Below are positions 16,267 to 24,502 of a DNA stretch of 32,322 nt, one piece after another. This DNA comes from Ardenticatenales bacterium (GTDB taxonomy: Bacteria; Chloroflexota; Anaerolineae; Promineifilales; UBA4811): contig JAUVHW010000012.1 of assembly GCA_030593075.1 (NCBI GenBank), positions 1-32,322 of the forward strand, given 5' to 3'. The position numbers were made by a program, and so were the translations under genes. Each line of letters starts with the position of its first letter. The first letter of the stretch is position 1. The notes under the pieces are model-generated. The model was not told the DNA's origin. It made no database searches and saw nothing but the letters and a program-made list of their open reading frames with translations.

Positions 16267-17574
16267 TCACAGCTCCACAAAGTAAGCGTGCGCTGCCCTG
16301 TCAAGCAGCTCCTTCGACAGGCAAGGCTCTACATCAAAGTAGGCTGCCAGATCCAATAGCTGGCTGACGATGTCGCGTGGGTGGACGGCGCGCAGCTTCC
16401 GGTTTGCTTTGACATAGTGCTCCTGCAGCAAGTATCTCAGACCCTCCTCCTCAAAAGGAATCCCCAGCGCGCCACACACACGGCGAAAGATCTCGCGGAA
16501 CTCGTCCAGCGTCGGATCCACCGCCTCAATCTTGTGTGGGATGCGGCGCAGGAAGGCCTCGTCTACCAGGTCCTTGGGGTCCATGTTGGTGGCAAAGATG
16601 ACAAGGACCTCAAACGGAATCTCTATCTTCTGTCCGGTGTGCAACGTCAAATAGTCTACCCGCTTCTCCAGCGGGACTATCCACCGGTTCAGCAGGTCAC
16701 GCGGCCGGACCAGTTGCCGCCCAAAGTCATCGATCAAGAGCATTCCACCGTTGGCTTTCATCTGGTTGGGCGCCTCATAGAAACGCGTCGTCTCATTCCA
16801 GATCAGGTCCAGGGTCTTGAGGGTCAGCTCGCCCCCCGACATGATTGAGGGCCGCTTAACCCGGATCCAGCGAGGGTCCGGAAACCGCCGGTGGGTACCG
16901 CTGCCTGGGATCACGGATGCCTTTTCGACCAGCTCATGATTCACTTCGTCATAGGTCTTGATGACCATGCCGTCCACGATCACGGCGTAGGGCATCATCA
17001 TTTCCTCGCCAAGGATCATCTCCCCAATGGCCTCTCCAATGGTAGTCTTGCCATTGCCCGGCGGGCCATAGAGGAAGAGCGACTTGCCCGAGTTTACTGC
17101 TGGACCGATGCAGTCGAGCGTTCTGTCGTTCAGCACCAACTGCGAGAGCGCGTTGCGCATTACATCCGGACCGACGCTGAGTTGCCGAATGCCCTGCGCC
17201 CTGATCACTCGGCTATAGTCCTGCAGGGTAACTGGCGCCGGCCCCGCATAGGTGCTCCGCTCCAACACCTCTTGAGCCTTGGCCGTACCCTTGGAGGTGA
17301 TGGCGTACTGGTAGGAGCCTTCACCAATCCCGCCGGTCCCACGCACTTCACACATCTTCTCCCGCTTAAGGAACTCCAGGGCGCCGTCGACCACGCCAGG
17401 GAACGGGAGTTTCACCCGATCCGCAACCTCAAAGCCGGTGATGTAGCCGGTGAAATACATGACCTTGATGATCAGATCGGTAATGAAGCCAAAATTCAGG
17501 CCCGTATCCTCAACGGACTCGATGGGCTGGATTACTCCCTGTAGACTACCCGTGCCGATTCGCGGCTGATCCAT
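16267..17574 (-). CDS. AAA+ ATPase with N-terminal winged-helix-like region
   Basis: A 435-aa ATPase of uncertain role. Residues about 25-110 look like a winged-helix domain ('GVVDGALEFLKREKMCEV'). The AAA+ core has Walker A 'GPPGNGKTT' (170-178), Walker B 'LLIDDFG' (279-285), sensor 1 'IFATNMD' (326-332) and a likely arginine finger in 'FLRRIPHKI'. A helical lid follows, ending in 'HPRDIVSQLLDLAAYF'. I chose ATG 17574: AAGGAG lies nine bases upstream, and the -10 box is only 40 bases away, so the track's 17610 would lie before the transcript start. Similar proteins occur as lone 'AAA family ATPases' in several phyla; I do not recognise a specific pathway. It is first of a pair with the lipid kinase. 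Confidence 0.85.
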   Translation of the reverse strand: MDQPRIGTGSLQGVIQPIESVEDTGLNFGFITDLIIKVMYFTGYITGFEVADRVKLPFPGVVDGALEFLKREKMCEVRGTGGIGEGSYQYAITSKGTAKAQEVLERSTYAGPAPVTLQDYSRVIRAQGIRQLSVGPDVMRNALSQLVLNDRTLDCIGPAVNSGKSLFLYGPPGNGKTTIGEAIGEMILGEEMMMPYAVIVDGMVIKTYDEVNHELVEKASVIPGSGTHRRFPDPRWIRVKRPSIMSGGELTLKTLDLIWNETTRFYEAPNQMKANGGMLLIDDFGRQLVRPRDLLNRWIVPLEKRVDYLTLHTGQKIEIPFEVLVIFATNMDPKDLVDEAFLRRIPHKIEAVDPTLDEFREIFRRVCGALGIPFEEEGLRYLLQEHYVKANRKLRAVHPRDIVSQLLDLAAYFDVEPCLSKELLDRAAHAYFVEL

Positions 17575-17613
17575 GGCAGTTGACTCCTTGCGACTGACTG
17601 AGCTTTGCACGCC

Positions 17614-17642
17614 ATTATACTACTATCTCCAGAGTGAGTCCA
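17614..17642 (-). promoter_or_regulatory. Promoter of the AAA ATPase gene
   Basis: On the minus strand: TGGACT, 17-nt spacer, perfect TATAAT (+ coordinates 17614-17619). The +1 is expected near 17607, giving a leader of about 33 nt that contains the AAGGAG. The -35 variant TGGACT is also used in the proposed malQ promoter. Confidence 0.65.
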
Positions 17643-17688
17643 CTGCGCTCGTCGCCGAGCAGCAATCCTCATTTTGGCGGCTCTTGGG

Positions 17689-17822
17689 TGTCATGCGAGG
17701 AGCGGCAGCGACGACACTTGCGCCTGCGGTGACACACATGCCCTGGCGGGCAGTGCCAGGGAGTGCAGGTGAGCAATCCCCAGCAGCCCAGGAGATTGCT
17801 TCGCTTGCGCTCGCAATGGCAT
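17689..17822. repeat. Degenerate palindromic intergenic repeat with an inserted hairpin
   Basis: The left end TGTCATGCGAGGAGCGGCAG (17689-17708) and right end CGCTTGCGCTCGCAATGGCA are imperfect inverted copies. Inside, AGCAATC (17772-17778) and GATTGCT (17794-17800) pair perfectly. The layout matches a common palindromic element of the type 'TCATTGCGAGGAGCGAAGCG ... GCAATCTC ... GAGATTGC ... GCTCGCAATGA' that I recall from many bacterial genomes. About 56 extra bases split the left half and carry their own perfect 7-bp stem, CCCTGGC/GCCAGGG (17741-17747 with 17755-17761). The whole 430-bp gap between the AAA gene and the next CDS contains no credible gene besides this. Confidence 0.65.
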
Positions 17823-18008
17823 ATTGTGAATTGCTGGTCGCCGAGGATCCAGGTATAGGCAGGCATGGACCCTGCAGCACAGGCAGTCTTGGAGGCCACA
17901 GAGACTCGCCAGACAGGCAGCAGGACGTCTGGTCAGCCAGGGCTCAGACCGTGGCAGGACACCAAGTTCGTCTCCAGACGCAATCAAGCGGCGCAACGCG
18001 GACAGCTG

Positions 18009-18017
18009 TGGTACAAT
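18009..18017 (+). promoter_or_regulatory. Extended -10 promoter for the small membrane-protein pair
   Basis: TGG followed by TACAAT (18012-18017) makes a TGn-extended -10. No good -35 was found at 16-18 nt. The +1 would be near 18024, 24 nt before the ATG at 18048, and would leave the AGGAG inside the leader. Confidence 0.4.
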
Positions 18018-18047
18018 ATGCTCCGGTATGTCAGACAGGAGAGTAGG

Positions 18048-18491
18048 ATGACGGAAGTAGAGTCAACCGGAGGCAGACACGACCGGCGTCTCCACCGGCG
18101 CGAGTGGTTGATGATATACCTTCCGCTCATTCTCGGCGGCGCAGCAGCTGCGGCGCTGGTGGCTGCCATTGCTGTCCCAGGCCTCACCCCGAGCAGGTTG
18201 GGCCGTGACCCAGCCTCGGTTTGGAGTGACGCGGCCGCGGTGCTGGTTGCCATCGAAGTCGGCTTGCTTGGCCTGATCCTCCTGGTCGCTCTGGTGGCGT
18301 CGTCTGCTCTGGCGTTTTGGCTGTATCGAGAGGCACGCCCTGTGCTGAAACGCGGCCAGGACCTGACGGCAACGGTCAACCAAAGGGTCGACGGTGCCGC
18401 CCAGAGTCTGGTGGACTCGTTCATTAGAGCGCACTGGCTTGACAGCCGTGTGCGCGGGGTACTAAAGTTCCGATGGAGGCGAGATGTCTGA
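18048..18491 (+). CDS. Small two-helix membrane protein, unknown function
   Basis: A 147-aa protein with a charged N-terminus and two strong transmembrane helices (about 24-45 and 62-92). A cytoplasmic C-terminal stretch (about 100-147) looks like amphipathic helices and ends very basic (RWRRDV). I used ATG 18048 in place of the track's 17865 because AGGAG lies eight to twelve bases upstream and the upstream part of the long ORF is repeat-derived, low-information sequence. The gene overlaps the next one by 8 bp. Pairs of a two-helix protein and a YtxH-like protein recur in related bacteria (recollection, not checked). No motif indicates a role. Confidence 0.75.
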   Translation: MTEVESTGGRHDRRLHRREWLMIYLPLILGGAAAAALVAAIAVPGLTPSRLGRDPASVWSDAAAVLVAIEVGLLGLILLVALVASSALAFWLYREARPVLKRGQDLTATVNQRVDGAAQSLVDSFIRAHWLDSRVRGVLKFRWRRDV

Positions 18492-18687
18492 GAACCCCAA
18501 CTGGAAGGCTAGAGCTGTGATTCTTGGCGGCATTGTTGGAGCAGCACTAGGGGTGGTGGCGGGCTTTCTGTACGTGCGCATGGCCGAGGAGTCGGGCGGA
18601 CCGCGGAAGCTCTCGACCGGCAAAGCGGTCAAGTTGGCAATGGCGGCCCTTGGGGTCGTTCGCCAGACTGCTCAGCTGGGCAGCTAG
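18484..18687 (+). CDS. YtxH-like small membrane protein
   Basis: A 67-aa protein with one Gly/Ala-rich transmembrane helix (about 11-32, 'AVILGGIVGAALGVVAGFLY') followed by a basic tail. The pattern is like short YtxH/GvpP-type proteins. A GGAGGCGAG ribosome-binding site sits just before the ATG, and the start overlaps the preceding membrane-protein gene by 8 bp, so the two are coupled. Its stop codon lies inside the first shared block of the intergenic repeat element (copy A). Function unknown. Confidence 0.75.
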   Translation: MSENPNWKARAVILGGIVGAALGVVAGFLYVRMAEESGGPRKLSTGKAVKLAMAALGVVRQTAQLGS

Positions 18688-18867
18688 GGGCCTGGCCGGA
18701 AACTCGGCCTACCGGCCTCGGCGCCGAAGTTGAGCTGCGCCGCGCTGCGTTATCCGCAATATGCAGGCCAGGCCCTGCAGAAGCAGGCCTGAGTCGGCAT
18801 CTGGGTAACAGCGGGAGTGGCAAGCGTGACACGGGACTTGTCGGCTGAGCTTCTGGGCGCCTGGCCG
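18682..18867. repeat. Structured intergenic element, copy A
   Basis: It starts with AGCTAGGGGCCTG (18682-18694), shared exactly with copy B, and contains GGCCAGGCCCTGCAGAAGC (18766-18784). After exactly 64 nt comes GCTTCTGGGCGCCTGGCC (18849-18866). The last two blocks are near-perfect inverted repeats (GCAGAAGC with GCTTCTG; GGCCAGGC with GCCTGGCC). AGGGGCCTGG can alternatively pair with CCAGGCCCT. The 64-nt loop is partly conserved in copy B (GCGGGAGT and TCGGCT blocks). It lies after a stop codon and before the pseudo-receiver gene. Confidence 0.7.
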
Positions 18868-18978
18868 AGAAGCCTCTTGTGGTTTCCATTTTCCACAGCC
18901 GCTGACCGCCAATGTCTGGAAGATGACTCCAGCAGAGCCTGACCGGCCGGCGTGTCCCTCACCCAAGGAGTAGATCCG

Positions 18979-20055
18979 ATGAATCCAGACGAGACCCCAC
19001 TGGTGCTGCTCGTTGATGGCGTCAGGGAGGATCGCCGGGCACTGCACGAACAGCTCAGTCAGCACTACCGCGTAGTCGAGGCACCAAACGCCAGGTCTGC
19101 AGCGCAAGTGCTGGAATCCTCGGAAAGAGTTGACCTGGTGCTGACCAGCCAGGACCTGCCAGATAGCAGCGGCCTGCGCATGTTGGACCAGGTGCTTGGG
19201 TACTGGCCTCCGATCCCCGTCGTCCTCATGATCAACGAGGGAGAAGAAGACGCTGCCGTTCAAGCCCTCCAGAAGGGTGCTGCCGACTATTACGTCAAGG
19301 GGGACGCCGGTCCCCTTCGCCTCTTGCGGATCCTGGCCAATGCGCTGGACCGCTCTCGGGGGGAGTTGGCAGCTCAGGAGCACGCCCGCGAGATGGGGGT
19401 GTTGAACGCGATCCTGACTGCGCTGAACCGTGAGCTGGATGAGGAACCGGTCCTGGACGCAATCGTGCAAGAAGCGCAGGCCCTAATGGGAACAGACGCC
19501 TGTTCGATCATCCTTGTAGACACAGACACTGAGCAGATGTTCCTGCGGGCCTCGACGCGCCTGCCGGTCAGAGACATGGTCCTGCCCGTGCCACTGCATA
19601 GAAGCATTGCGGGGCGAGTGGTCCGCGAGCGAAAGGGCTGCATCACGCAAGACGTCACCCAGGACGCGGACTGGTACTGCCTGGGGCTGGACCACCTGAT
19701 CCCCACTCCCGTGCGCTCGATGTTGACGGTGCCGCTGTTGAGCGGCGGCGACGCAATTGGTGTGCTGCAGTTGATAAACAAGCGCGTGGGCCCATTCCTC
19801 TCCAGCGACCTTTCACTGATGGAGTCAGTGGCCGCCGTCGCGACCGCTGCCATCACGCGGGGGCGACAGTTCGCCAGCCTGCGCGAGTCCTTGCAGAAGC
19901 AAAAGGAGCTAGCGGCCGAGCTCGAGCGTGCTGCACAGGATATCATAACGCAGACTGAGGCCATTGAAGCGGCTCTCCCTGCCTCCGCCCCGCGCTCGCA
20001 GCTGGACGCCATCCGCAGTCAGGCTGACCACCTGCGAAGACTGGCCGCCGGCTAG
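18979..20055 (+). CDS. Pseudo-receiver + GAF signalling protein
   Basis: A 358-aa cytoplasmic protein with a response-regulator receiver fold (about 7-120), a GAF domain (about 135-300) and a C-terminal coiled coil. The receiver lacks key residues: Ser57 (in 'LTSQDLP') stands where the phosphoacceptor Asp is expected, Gly14 replaces one of the acidic pair, and Asn86 replaces the conserved Thr/Ser. Lys107 ('YYVKG') is kept. It is therefore unlikely to be phosphorylated in the usual way. The GAF domain ('DACSIILVD', 'SMLTVPLLSGGDAIGVLQLINK') could bind a small ligand. There is no output enzyme or DNA-binding domain. I chose ATG 18979 (AGGAG eight bases upstream) over the track's TTG-region start. 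The next gene follows by 38 bp and is probably co-transcribed. Confidence 0.85.
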   Translation: MNPDETPLVLLVDGVREDRRALHEQLSQHYRVVEAPNARSAAQVLESSERVDLVLTSQDLPDSSGLRMLDQVLGYWPPIPVVLMINEGEEDAAVQALQKGAADYYVKGDAGPLRLLRILANALDRSRGELAAQEHAREMGVLNAILTALNRELDEEPVLDAIVQEAQALMGTDACSIILVDTDTEQMFLRASTRLPVRDMVLPVPLHRSIAGRVVRERKGCITQDVTQDADWYCLGLDHLIPTPVRSMLTVPLLSGGDAIGVLQLINKRVGPFLSSDLSLMESVAAVATAAITRGRQFASLRESLQKQKELAAELERAAQDIITQTEAIEAALPASAPRSQLDAIRSQADHLRRLAAG

Positions 20056-20093
20056 CGGCGTGGGTGTGCAGAGAGAGGCGACTGGCCAAGTAG

Positions 20094-21293
20094 ATGGATG
20101 AATACACTGGACCGCTAGCTGAACTCCGAACCGCGCTGCCGGCCGCCTTGGGGAATGACCTCCTGGCCCTCTATCTCCACAGAGGTCCGCCGAGCCATGC
20201 CACCCGTTCGGAGGCCCCGCTGGCGCACCTATGGCTCTGCGTGCAGCCTGAAACCAAGATGCGGCGCCTGCGCGAGGCGTTTCTGCCCCTCTGGAGAAAC
20301 TGCTCCGAGTTCCTGACGCGCGGTCCGGCCGTAGCCGCACCCGCCGACTGGACTCGCTACAGCCTGCTGTTCCCTGACGTGGTCGGCACCCTGCGCCAGG
20401 AGGCCCAGTTGCTGACAGGAACCGATGTCCTGCGCCAGCTGCCCAGACCTTCTCCGCTCCCATCCCAGGTCCAGATGTCGAGAACCGCGACTGAGGCCAT
20501 GCGCTGCTCGGCTCTCCTGTCGGGCACCGCGTTGAGTGCCGAGCAGAGCATCACGTTGGAGAGGCAGCTCAGGCGGCTTTGTGCCCGCCAGTCCGGCCAG
20601 GGGTCAGCGAGCGGGGCACCACCGCTCACGGTGCTTGGCGAGCTGCATGCCTCCCTTTCCGCGCAGAGTGAGTCCTACCCCCAGTATCTTTGGGACGGCC
20701 CCGAACCTACGGAAGAGCCTCCTCCACACCTCCCGGGCCTGGTGTCACTGGTCGGCTTTGAGGACCAGCTAATCGTGGTGATGCCCCAGGTGGACCAGCC
20801 GTTCCTCTCAAACACAGATTGGAGCCTGGTTACGGAACTCGTATCTGACGAGTTCACTGGGATCATGGTGGCTACACCGTGGCAGCTCCGCCTGGCGGCT
20901 GCCATTGAGCTGTCACTGGACCTGCAGATGCGATCCTTCGAGCTGGTGTGGGGCAGCGATCTGTTAGCGGACCTCGTGCCCTCCGAACAGCACATCGTGG
21001 CCGGCGCAGCGGCCCTGCCCGCCCGCGTGCTCGTGAAGCAGCTGCCGGCAGCCTACCTCACGGTGGACGAAGATGGTCTGGGGAAGTTGATACACGATAT
21101 TCAAAACGTGCTGTTCAATGTCCAGCTGCCCGCCGAGCTGATGGCCCGGCGGAAGGGAGTCCCAGTCCCTTCGCCGCCAGACCCGTTGCCCGGTCGCGAA
21201 AGCCCTCCCCACGATCGAATCGCGGCGACGTTCAGCCACTTTCGGTGGTGGGCGCAGCACCTGACTGCTGACCTGCAGCAGCTGCAGAGCTGA
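20094..21293 (+). CDS. Unrecognised protein; possible inactive nucleotidyltransferase-like N-terminus
   Basis: A 399-aa soluble protein I cannot assign. The first 140 residues show a pattern vaguely like minimal nucleotidyltransferases: a hydrophobic strand 'LLALYLHRG', then 'APLAHLWLCV', where active enzymes would carry GS...SDxD. Those catalytic residues are absent, so this is at most a dead relative. Residues about 220-330 are a mixed alpha/beta region ('LIVVMPQVDQPF', 'FTGIMVATPWQL'). A Pro-rich linker (about 355-375) precedes a final helix. There are no membrane segments. It follows the pseudo-receiver/GAF gene by 38 bp on the same strand, suggesting a shared role. No clear Shine-Dalgarno precedes the ATG. 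Confidence 0.65.
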   Translation: MDEYTGPLAELRTALPAALGNDLLALYLHRGPPSHATRSEAPLAHLWLCVQPETKMRRLREAFLPLWRNCSEFLTRGPAVAAPADWTRYSLLFPDVVGTLRQEAQLLTGTDVLRQLPRPSPLPSQVQMSRTATEAMRCSALLSGTALSAEQSITLERQLRRLCARQSGQGSASGAPPLTVLGELHASLSAQSESYPQYLWDGPEPTEEPPPHLPGLVSLVGFEDQLIVVMPQVDQPFLSNTDWSLVTELVSDEFTGIMVATPWQLRLAAAIELSLDLQMRSFELVWGSDLLADLVPSEQHIVAGAAALPARVLVKQLPAAYLTVDEDGLGKLIHDIQNVLFNVQLPAELMARRKGVPVPSPPDPLPGRESPPHDRIAATFSHFRWWAQHLTADLQQLQS

Positions 21294-21553
21294 CTCTGCT
21301 CGCCATCCAGCCCACGGCTACTCTTACGCCTTACATATCCCGTTCTTATGGCAGCCATACATTGGGGCCCCATAATGACTTTGGATGGCAGGTGGCCGCC
21401 CAAGGACTGGTGCTGGCGGCATTGCTAATTGGTTTGTCTGCCCCAGGTGGTCCGGCAAAGGCTGGTCTGACCTGGACTGCCATCATCAGTGCTAGGGAGC
21501 AGTCGCGGCAGGGCAGCTCCAGTGCGGCCTCTTGCTGCAGAGATTAGTGGAAA

Positions 21554-24133
21554 ATGGATCTGAGCAACTTTACTCAGAGAGCACAGGAAGCAGTGCTGGC
21601 GTCGCAGCGGCTGGCGGTTGAACAGAACCACAGCCAGGTCGAGCCAGAGCATCTTTTGCTCGCATTGCTGCGCCAGCCCGACGGCGTAGTTCCAGAGGTG
21701 GTGGAGAAGATCGGCGTGCGGGCGTCCGCCCTGGCTTCACAGCTGGAAGGCACATTGGCCTCCCGGCCGCGCCTGCACACTCCAGCCACCAGCCCCCCTC
21801 TGGCGCAGGAGACAGCCGGCGCGCTGAGCCAGGCAGAAGCCGAAGCCGGCCGGATGAAGGACGAGTACGTCAGCACCGAACATCTCCTGCTGTCGTTGGC
21901 AGGGGCCAGCGGGACCGGCGAACTGCTGTCACGCCACGGAATTGACCGCGGCGCCATTCTGCAAGCGTTGGCCAGCATTCGCGGCGGGCAGAGCGTGACC
22001 TCCCCCCACCCCGAGAGTACCTACCAGGCCCTGACCAAGTACGGGCGCGACCTCACTCAGCTCGCTCGAAAGGGCAAACTGGACCCTGTGATCGGCCGGG
22101 ATGATGAGATCCGTCGTCTCATGCAGGTGCTCAACCGGCGGACCAAGAACAACCCCGTTCTCATCGGTGAAGCTGGCGTGGGCAAGACCGCCATCGCCGA
22201 GGGACTGGCGCAGCGAATCGCGCGGGGCGACGTGCCCGAAGGGCTCAAGGAAAAGCGCATCGTAGCGCTGGACCTGGGCGCTCTGATAGCCGGCGCCAAG
22301 TACCGCGGCGAGTTCGAGGAGCGGTTGAAAGCCGTGCTGAAGGAGGTTACGGACTCGGCCGGGCAGGTCATTCTCTTCGTTGACGAGCTGCACACCGTCG
22401 TGGGCGCCGGCGCGGCCGAAGGTGCCATGGACGCCGGCAACATGCTCAAGCCCATGCTGGCACGAGGAGAACTGCACTGCATCGGCGCGACTACCCTGGA
22501 TGAGTACCGCAAGTACATCGAAAAGGACGCTGCGCTTGAGCGCCGGTTCCAGCCAGTGCTGGTAGACGAGCCCACGATCGAGGACACCATCTCGATCTTG
22601 CGCGGGTTGAAGGAGCGCTACGAGGTGCACCACGGCGTCCGCATACAGGATAGCGCCGTCATCGCCGCCGCCACCCTTGGCGAACGCTACATCTCGGACC
22701 GCCAGCTCCCCGACAAGGCGATCGACCTGGTAGATGAGGCCGCCTCCCACCTGAGGATCGAGATCGACAGCACGCCGACTGAACTAGACGCGGTTGACCG
22801 GCAGATAATGCAGTTGGAAATCGAACGCGAGGCGCTCAAGAAGGAACGTGACAAGGCCAGCAAGGAACGGCGGAACGAGACCGAGAGAGAGATACAGGAG
22901 CTACGCGAAACGGCGGACTCGCTGCGGGCTCGCTGGCAGCGCGAGAAAGCGGCCATTCAGGCGGTGCGCGAGACCAAGGAACAGATAGAGCAGACGCGGC
23001 TTGCCATTGAACAGGCCGAGCTGCAGGCGGACCTCGCAGAGGCCGCCCGGCTGAAATACGGCGTCCAGGCCGAACTCGAGCAGACAATGGCGGAACAAGA
23101 AGCCCGCCTGGCGGAGATGCAGGCGAACGGCGCCCTACTAAAGGAAGAGGTGGACGGCGAGGACGTAGCCAGCGTCGTCAGTAAATGGACCGGCATCCCG
23201 GTCAGCCGCCTGATGGAGGGGGAGATAGAGAAGCTGCTGCGCATGGAGGAACGGCTCCACCGCCGGGTCGTGGGGCAGGACGAGGCCATCAGCACTGTAG
23301 CAAACGCTGTCCGCCGCGCCCGAGCCGGGCTGCAGGATCATCGCCGGCCGGTAGGCACCTTTATCTTCCTGGGTCCGACGGGCGTCGGCAAGACCGAGCT
23401 GGCTCGGGCACTGGCCGAATTTCTGTTCGACAACGAAGACGCCATGGTCCGCATCGACATGAGCGAATACCAGGAGCGCCACACTGTCAGCCGCTTGATC
23501 GGCGCCCCTCCCGGCTACATCGGCTATGACGAGGGCGGCCAACTGACCGAGGCAGTCCGCCGCAAGCCATACTCAGTGGTGCTCTTTGACGAGATCGAAA
23601 AGGCGCACCCAGAGGTCTTTAACGCTCTACTACAGTTGCTCGACGAGGGTCGTCTCACGGACGGCCACGGCCGAACCGTGGATTTCACCAACAGTGTGGT
23701 CATCATGACCAGCAACATCGGGACCTGGGAGAACGGGAGACTGCTGGGCGCTCCGGCCGATGAGCCCTTGGGCCAAGCGTTCATCGACCAGCTCCTGCGC
23801 CAGCATTTCCCGCCCGAGTTCCTCAACCGCATCGACGCCAACATCGTCTTTCACGGGCTGACCATGGATGACCTGATCGAGATCGTGGCCATCCAGACCG
23901 GGCGGCTGAACGAGCTGCTGGCAGAGCGCAATCTAGGGCTCAACCTAACGCCTGCTGCGCAACGCTTGTTGGCCGAGCGTGGATACGACCCAGCGTACGG
24001 TGCCCGACCCGTCAAGCGCACCGTCCAGCAACTGGTCCAGGATCCGCTGGCTATGCAGGTCCTGGAAGGCAGGTTCCACGAGGGCGACGACATCACGGTA
24101 GATGCGCGCGGCGACGAACTGGTCTTCGAGTGA
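21554..24133 (+). CDS. clpB: ATP-dependent disaggregase ClpB
   Basis: Hexameric AAA+ chaperone that extracts proteins from aggregates with DnaK. Two Clp-N repeats ('[12 protein letters not shown]', '[12 protein letters not shown]') occupy about 1-145. The first ATPase domain has Walker A 'GEAGVGKT' (about 204-211) and Walker B 'ILFVDELH'. A long coiled-coil M-domain runs over about 405-535, diagnostic of ClpB as opposed to ClpC. The second ATPase has Walker A 'GPTGVGKT' (about 606-613), '[11 protein letters not shown]' and 'GRTVDFTN'. No ClpP-binding LGF loop is present. Length (859 aa) is standard. The ATG follows a weak GTGG. The 260 bp upstream shows neither a CIRCE element nor a clear sigma-70 promoter. 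clpC follows after 369 bp. Confidence 0.95.
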   Translation: MDLSNFTQRAQEAVLASQRLAVEQNHSQVEPEHLLLALLRQPDGVVPEVVEKIGVRASALASQLEGTLASRPRLHTPATSPPLAQETAGALSQAEAEAGRMKDEYVSTEHLLLSLAGASGTGELLSRHGIDRGAILQALASIRGGQSVTSPHPESTYQALTKYGRDLTQLARKGKLDPVIGRDDEIRRLMQVLNRRTKNNPVLIGEAGVGKTAIAEGLAQRIARGDVPEGLKEKRIVALDLGALIAGAKYRGEFEERLKAVLKEVTDSAGQVILFVDELHTVVGAGAAEGAMDAGNMLKPMLARGELHCIGATTLDEYRKYIEKDAALERRFQPVLVDEPTIEDTISILRGLKERYEVHHGVRIQDSAVIAAATLGERYISDRQLPDKAIDLVDEAASHLRIEIDSTPTELDAVDRQIMQLEIEREALKKERDKASKERRNETEREIQELRETADSLRARWQREKAAIQAVRETKEQIEQTRLAIEQAELQADLAEAARLKYGVQAELEQTMAEQEARLAEMQANGALLKEEVDGEDVASVVSKWTGIPVSRLMEGEIEKLLRMEERLHRRVVGQDEAISTVANAVRRARAGLQDHRRPVGTFIFLGPTGVGKTELARALAEFLFDNEDAMVRIDMSEYQERHTVSRLIGAPPGYIGYDEGGQLTEAVRRKPYSVVLFDEIEKAHPEVFNALLQLLDEGRLTDGHGRTVDFTNSVVIMTSNIGTWENGRLLGAPADEPLGQAFIDQLLRQHFPPEFLNRIDANIVFHGLTMDDLIEIVAIQTGRLNELLAERNLGLNLTPAAQRLLAERGYDPAYGARPVKRTVQQLVQDPLAMQVLEGRFHEGDDITVDARGDELVFE

Positions 24134-24502
24134 CTGCTGCCGGACACGTGCTGGGGCACCATTCTGCGTTCGGCATGCTCCGCACACAGAGCGGACCCGG
24201 AGACCCGGTGTGGTCTGGCATGAGCCTTGCACCGCTCTGCTCAGGGACCGGCAACACCGACTCCATTGGGCCAGATGGACCTGAGACTGATAGCCAAGCC
24301 ACGGGTCGGGTTTGACTCGCCAGCTGCACGAGGCTCAGTTGGCATACCAGATGACTCGGTGGAGGTTGCCCGAACGGATTCGGGTGCCGAGTGGCAGAAC
24401 CGATTGGACACTGAGAACTGATTGTGGGAGTGCCCCGCACTTTTCGCCGGCCGCGAATAGCGGCCGGTGGCAGCCCCAGATAGCGCCCGGAGAGAACAAC
24501 CC
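24134..24502 (+). promoter_or_regulatory. Hairpin-rich 369-bp leader ahead of clpC
   Basis: No gene is visible here. Three compact stems lie in the last 135 bp: CCCGAA/TTCGGG (24369-24384, 4-nt loop), AGTGC/GCACT followed by TTT (24429-24444) and CCGGCCGC/GCGGCCGG (24447-24467, 8 bp perfect, 5-nt loop). The GGAGAG of clpC follows 22 bp later. No CIRCE operator (TTAGCACTC-N9-GAGTGCTAA) is present. A weak TTGACT at 24312 lacks a good -10. The stems may form an attenuator-like or thermosensing leader; this is inference. Confidence 0.5.

Noticed and set aside
17573-18046. 157-aa plus-strand ORF in the 17.6-18.0 kb gap
   Set aside because: It runs through the palindromic repeat and the promoter of the next gene, with no SD and no protein-like pattern.
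21362-21547. 61-aa ORF with a signal-like hydrophobic stretch ahead of clpB
   Set aside because: TTG start without SD or promoter; the hydrophobic run may be chance. Kept only as a possibility for a small exported peptide.
24134-24502. CIRCE/HrcA operator before clpC
   Set aside because: Only an AGTGC/GCACT stem in the wrong orientation and spacing was found; it does not match TTAGCACTC-N9-GAGTGCTAA.
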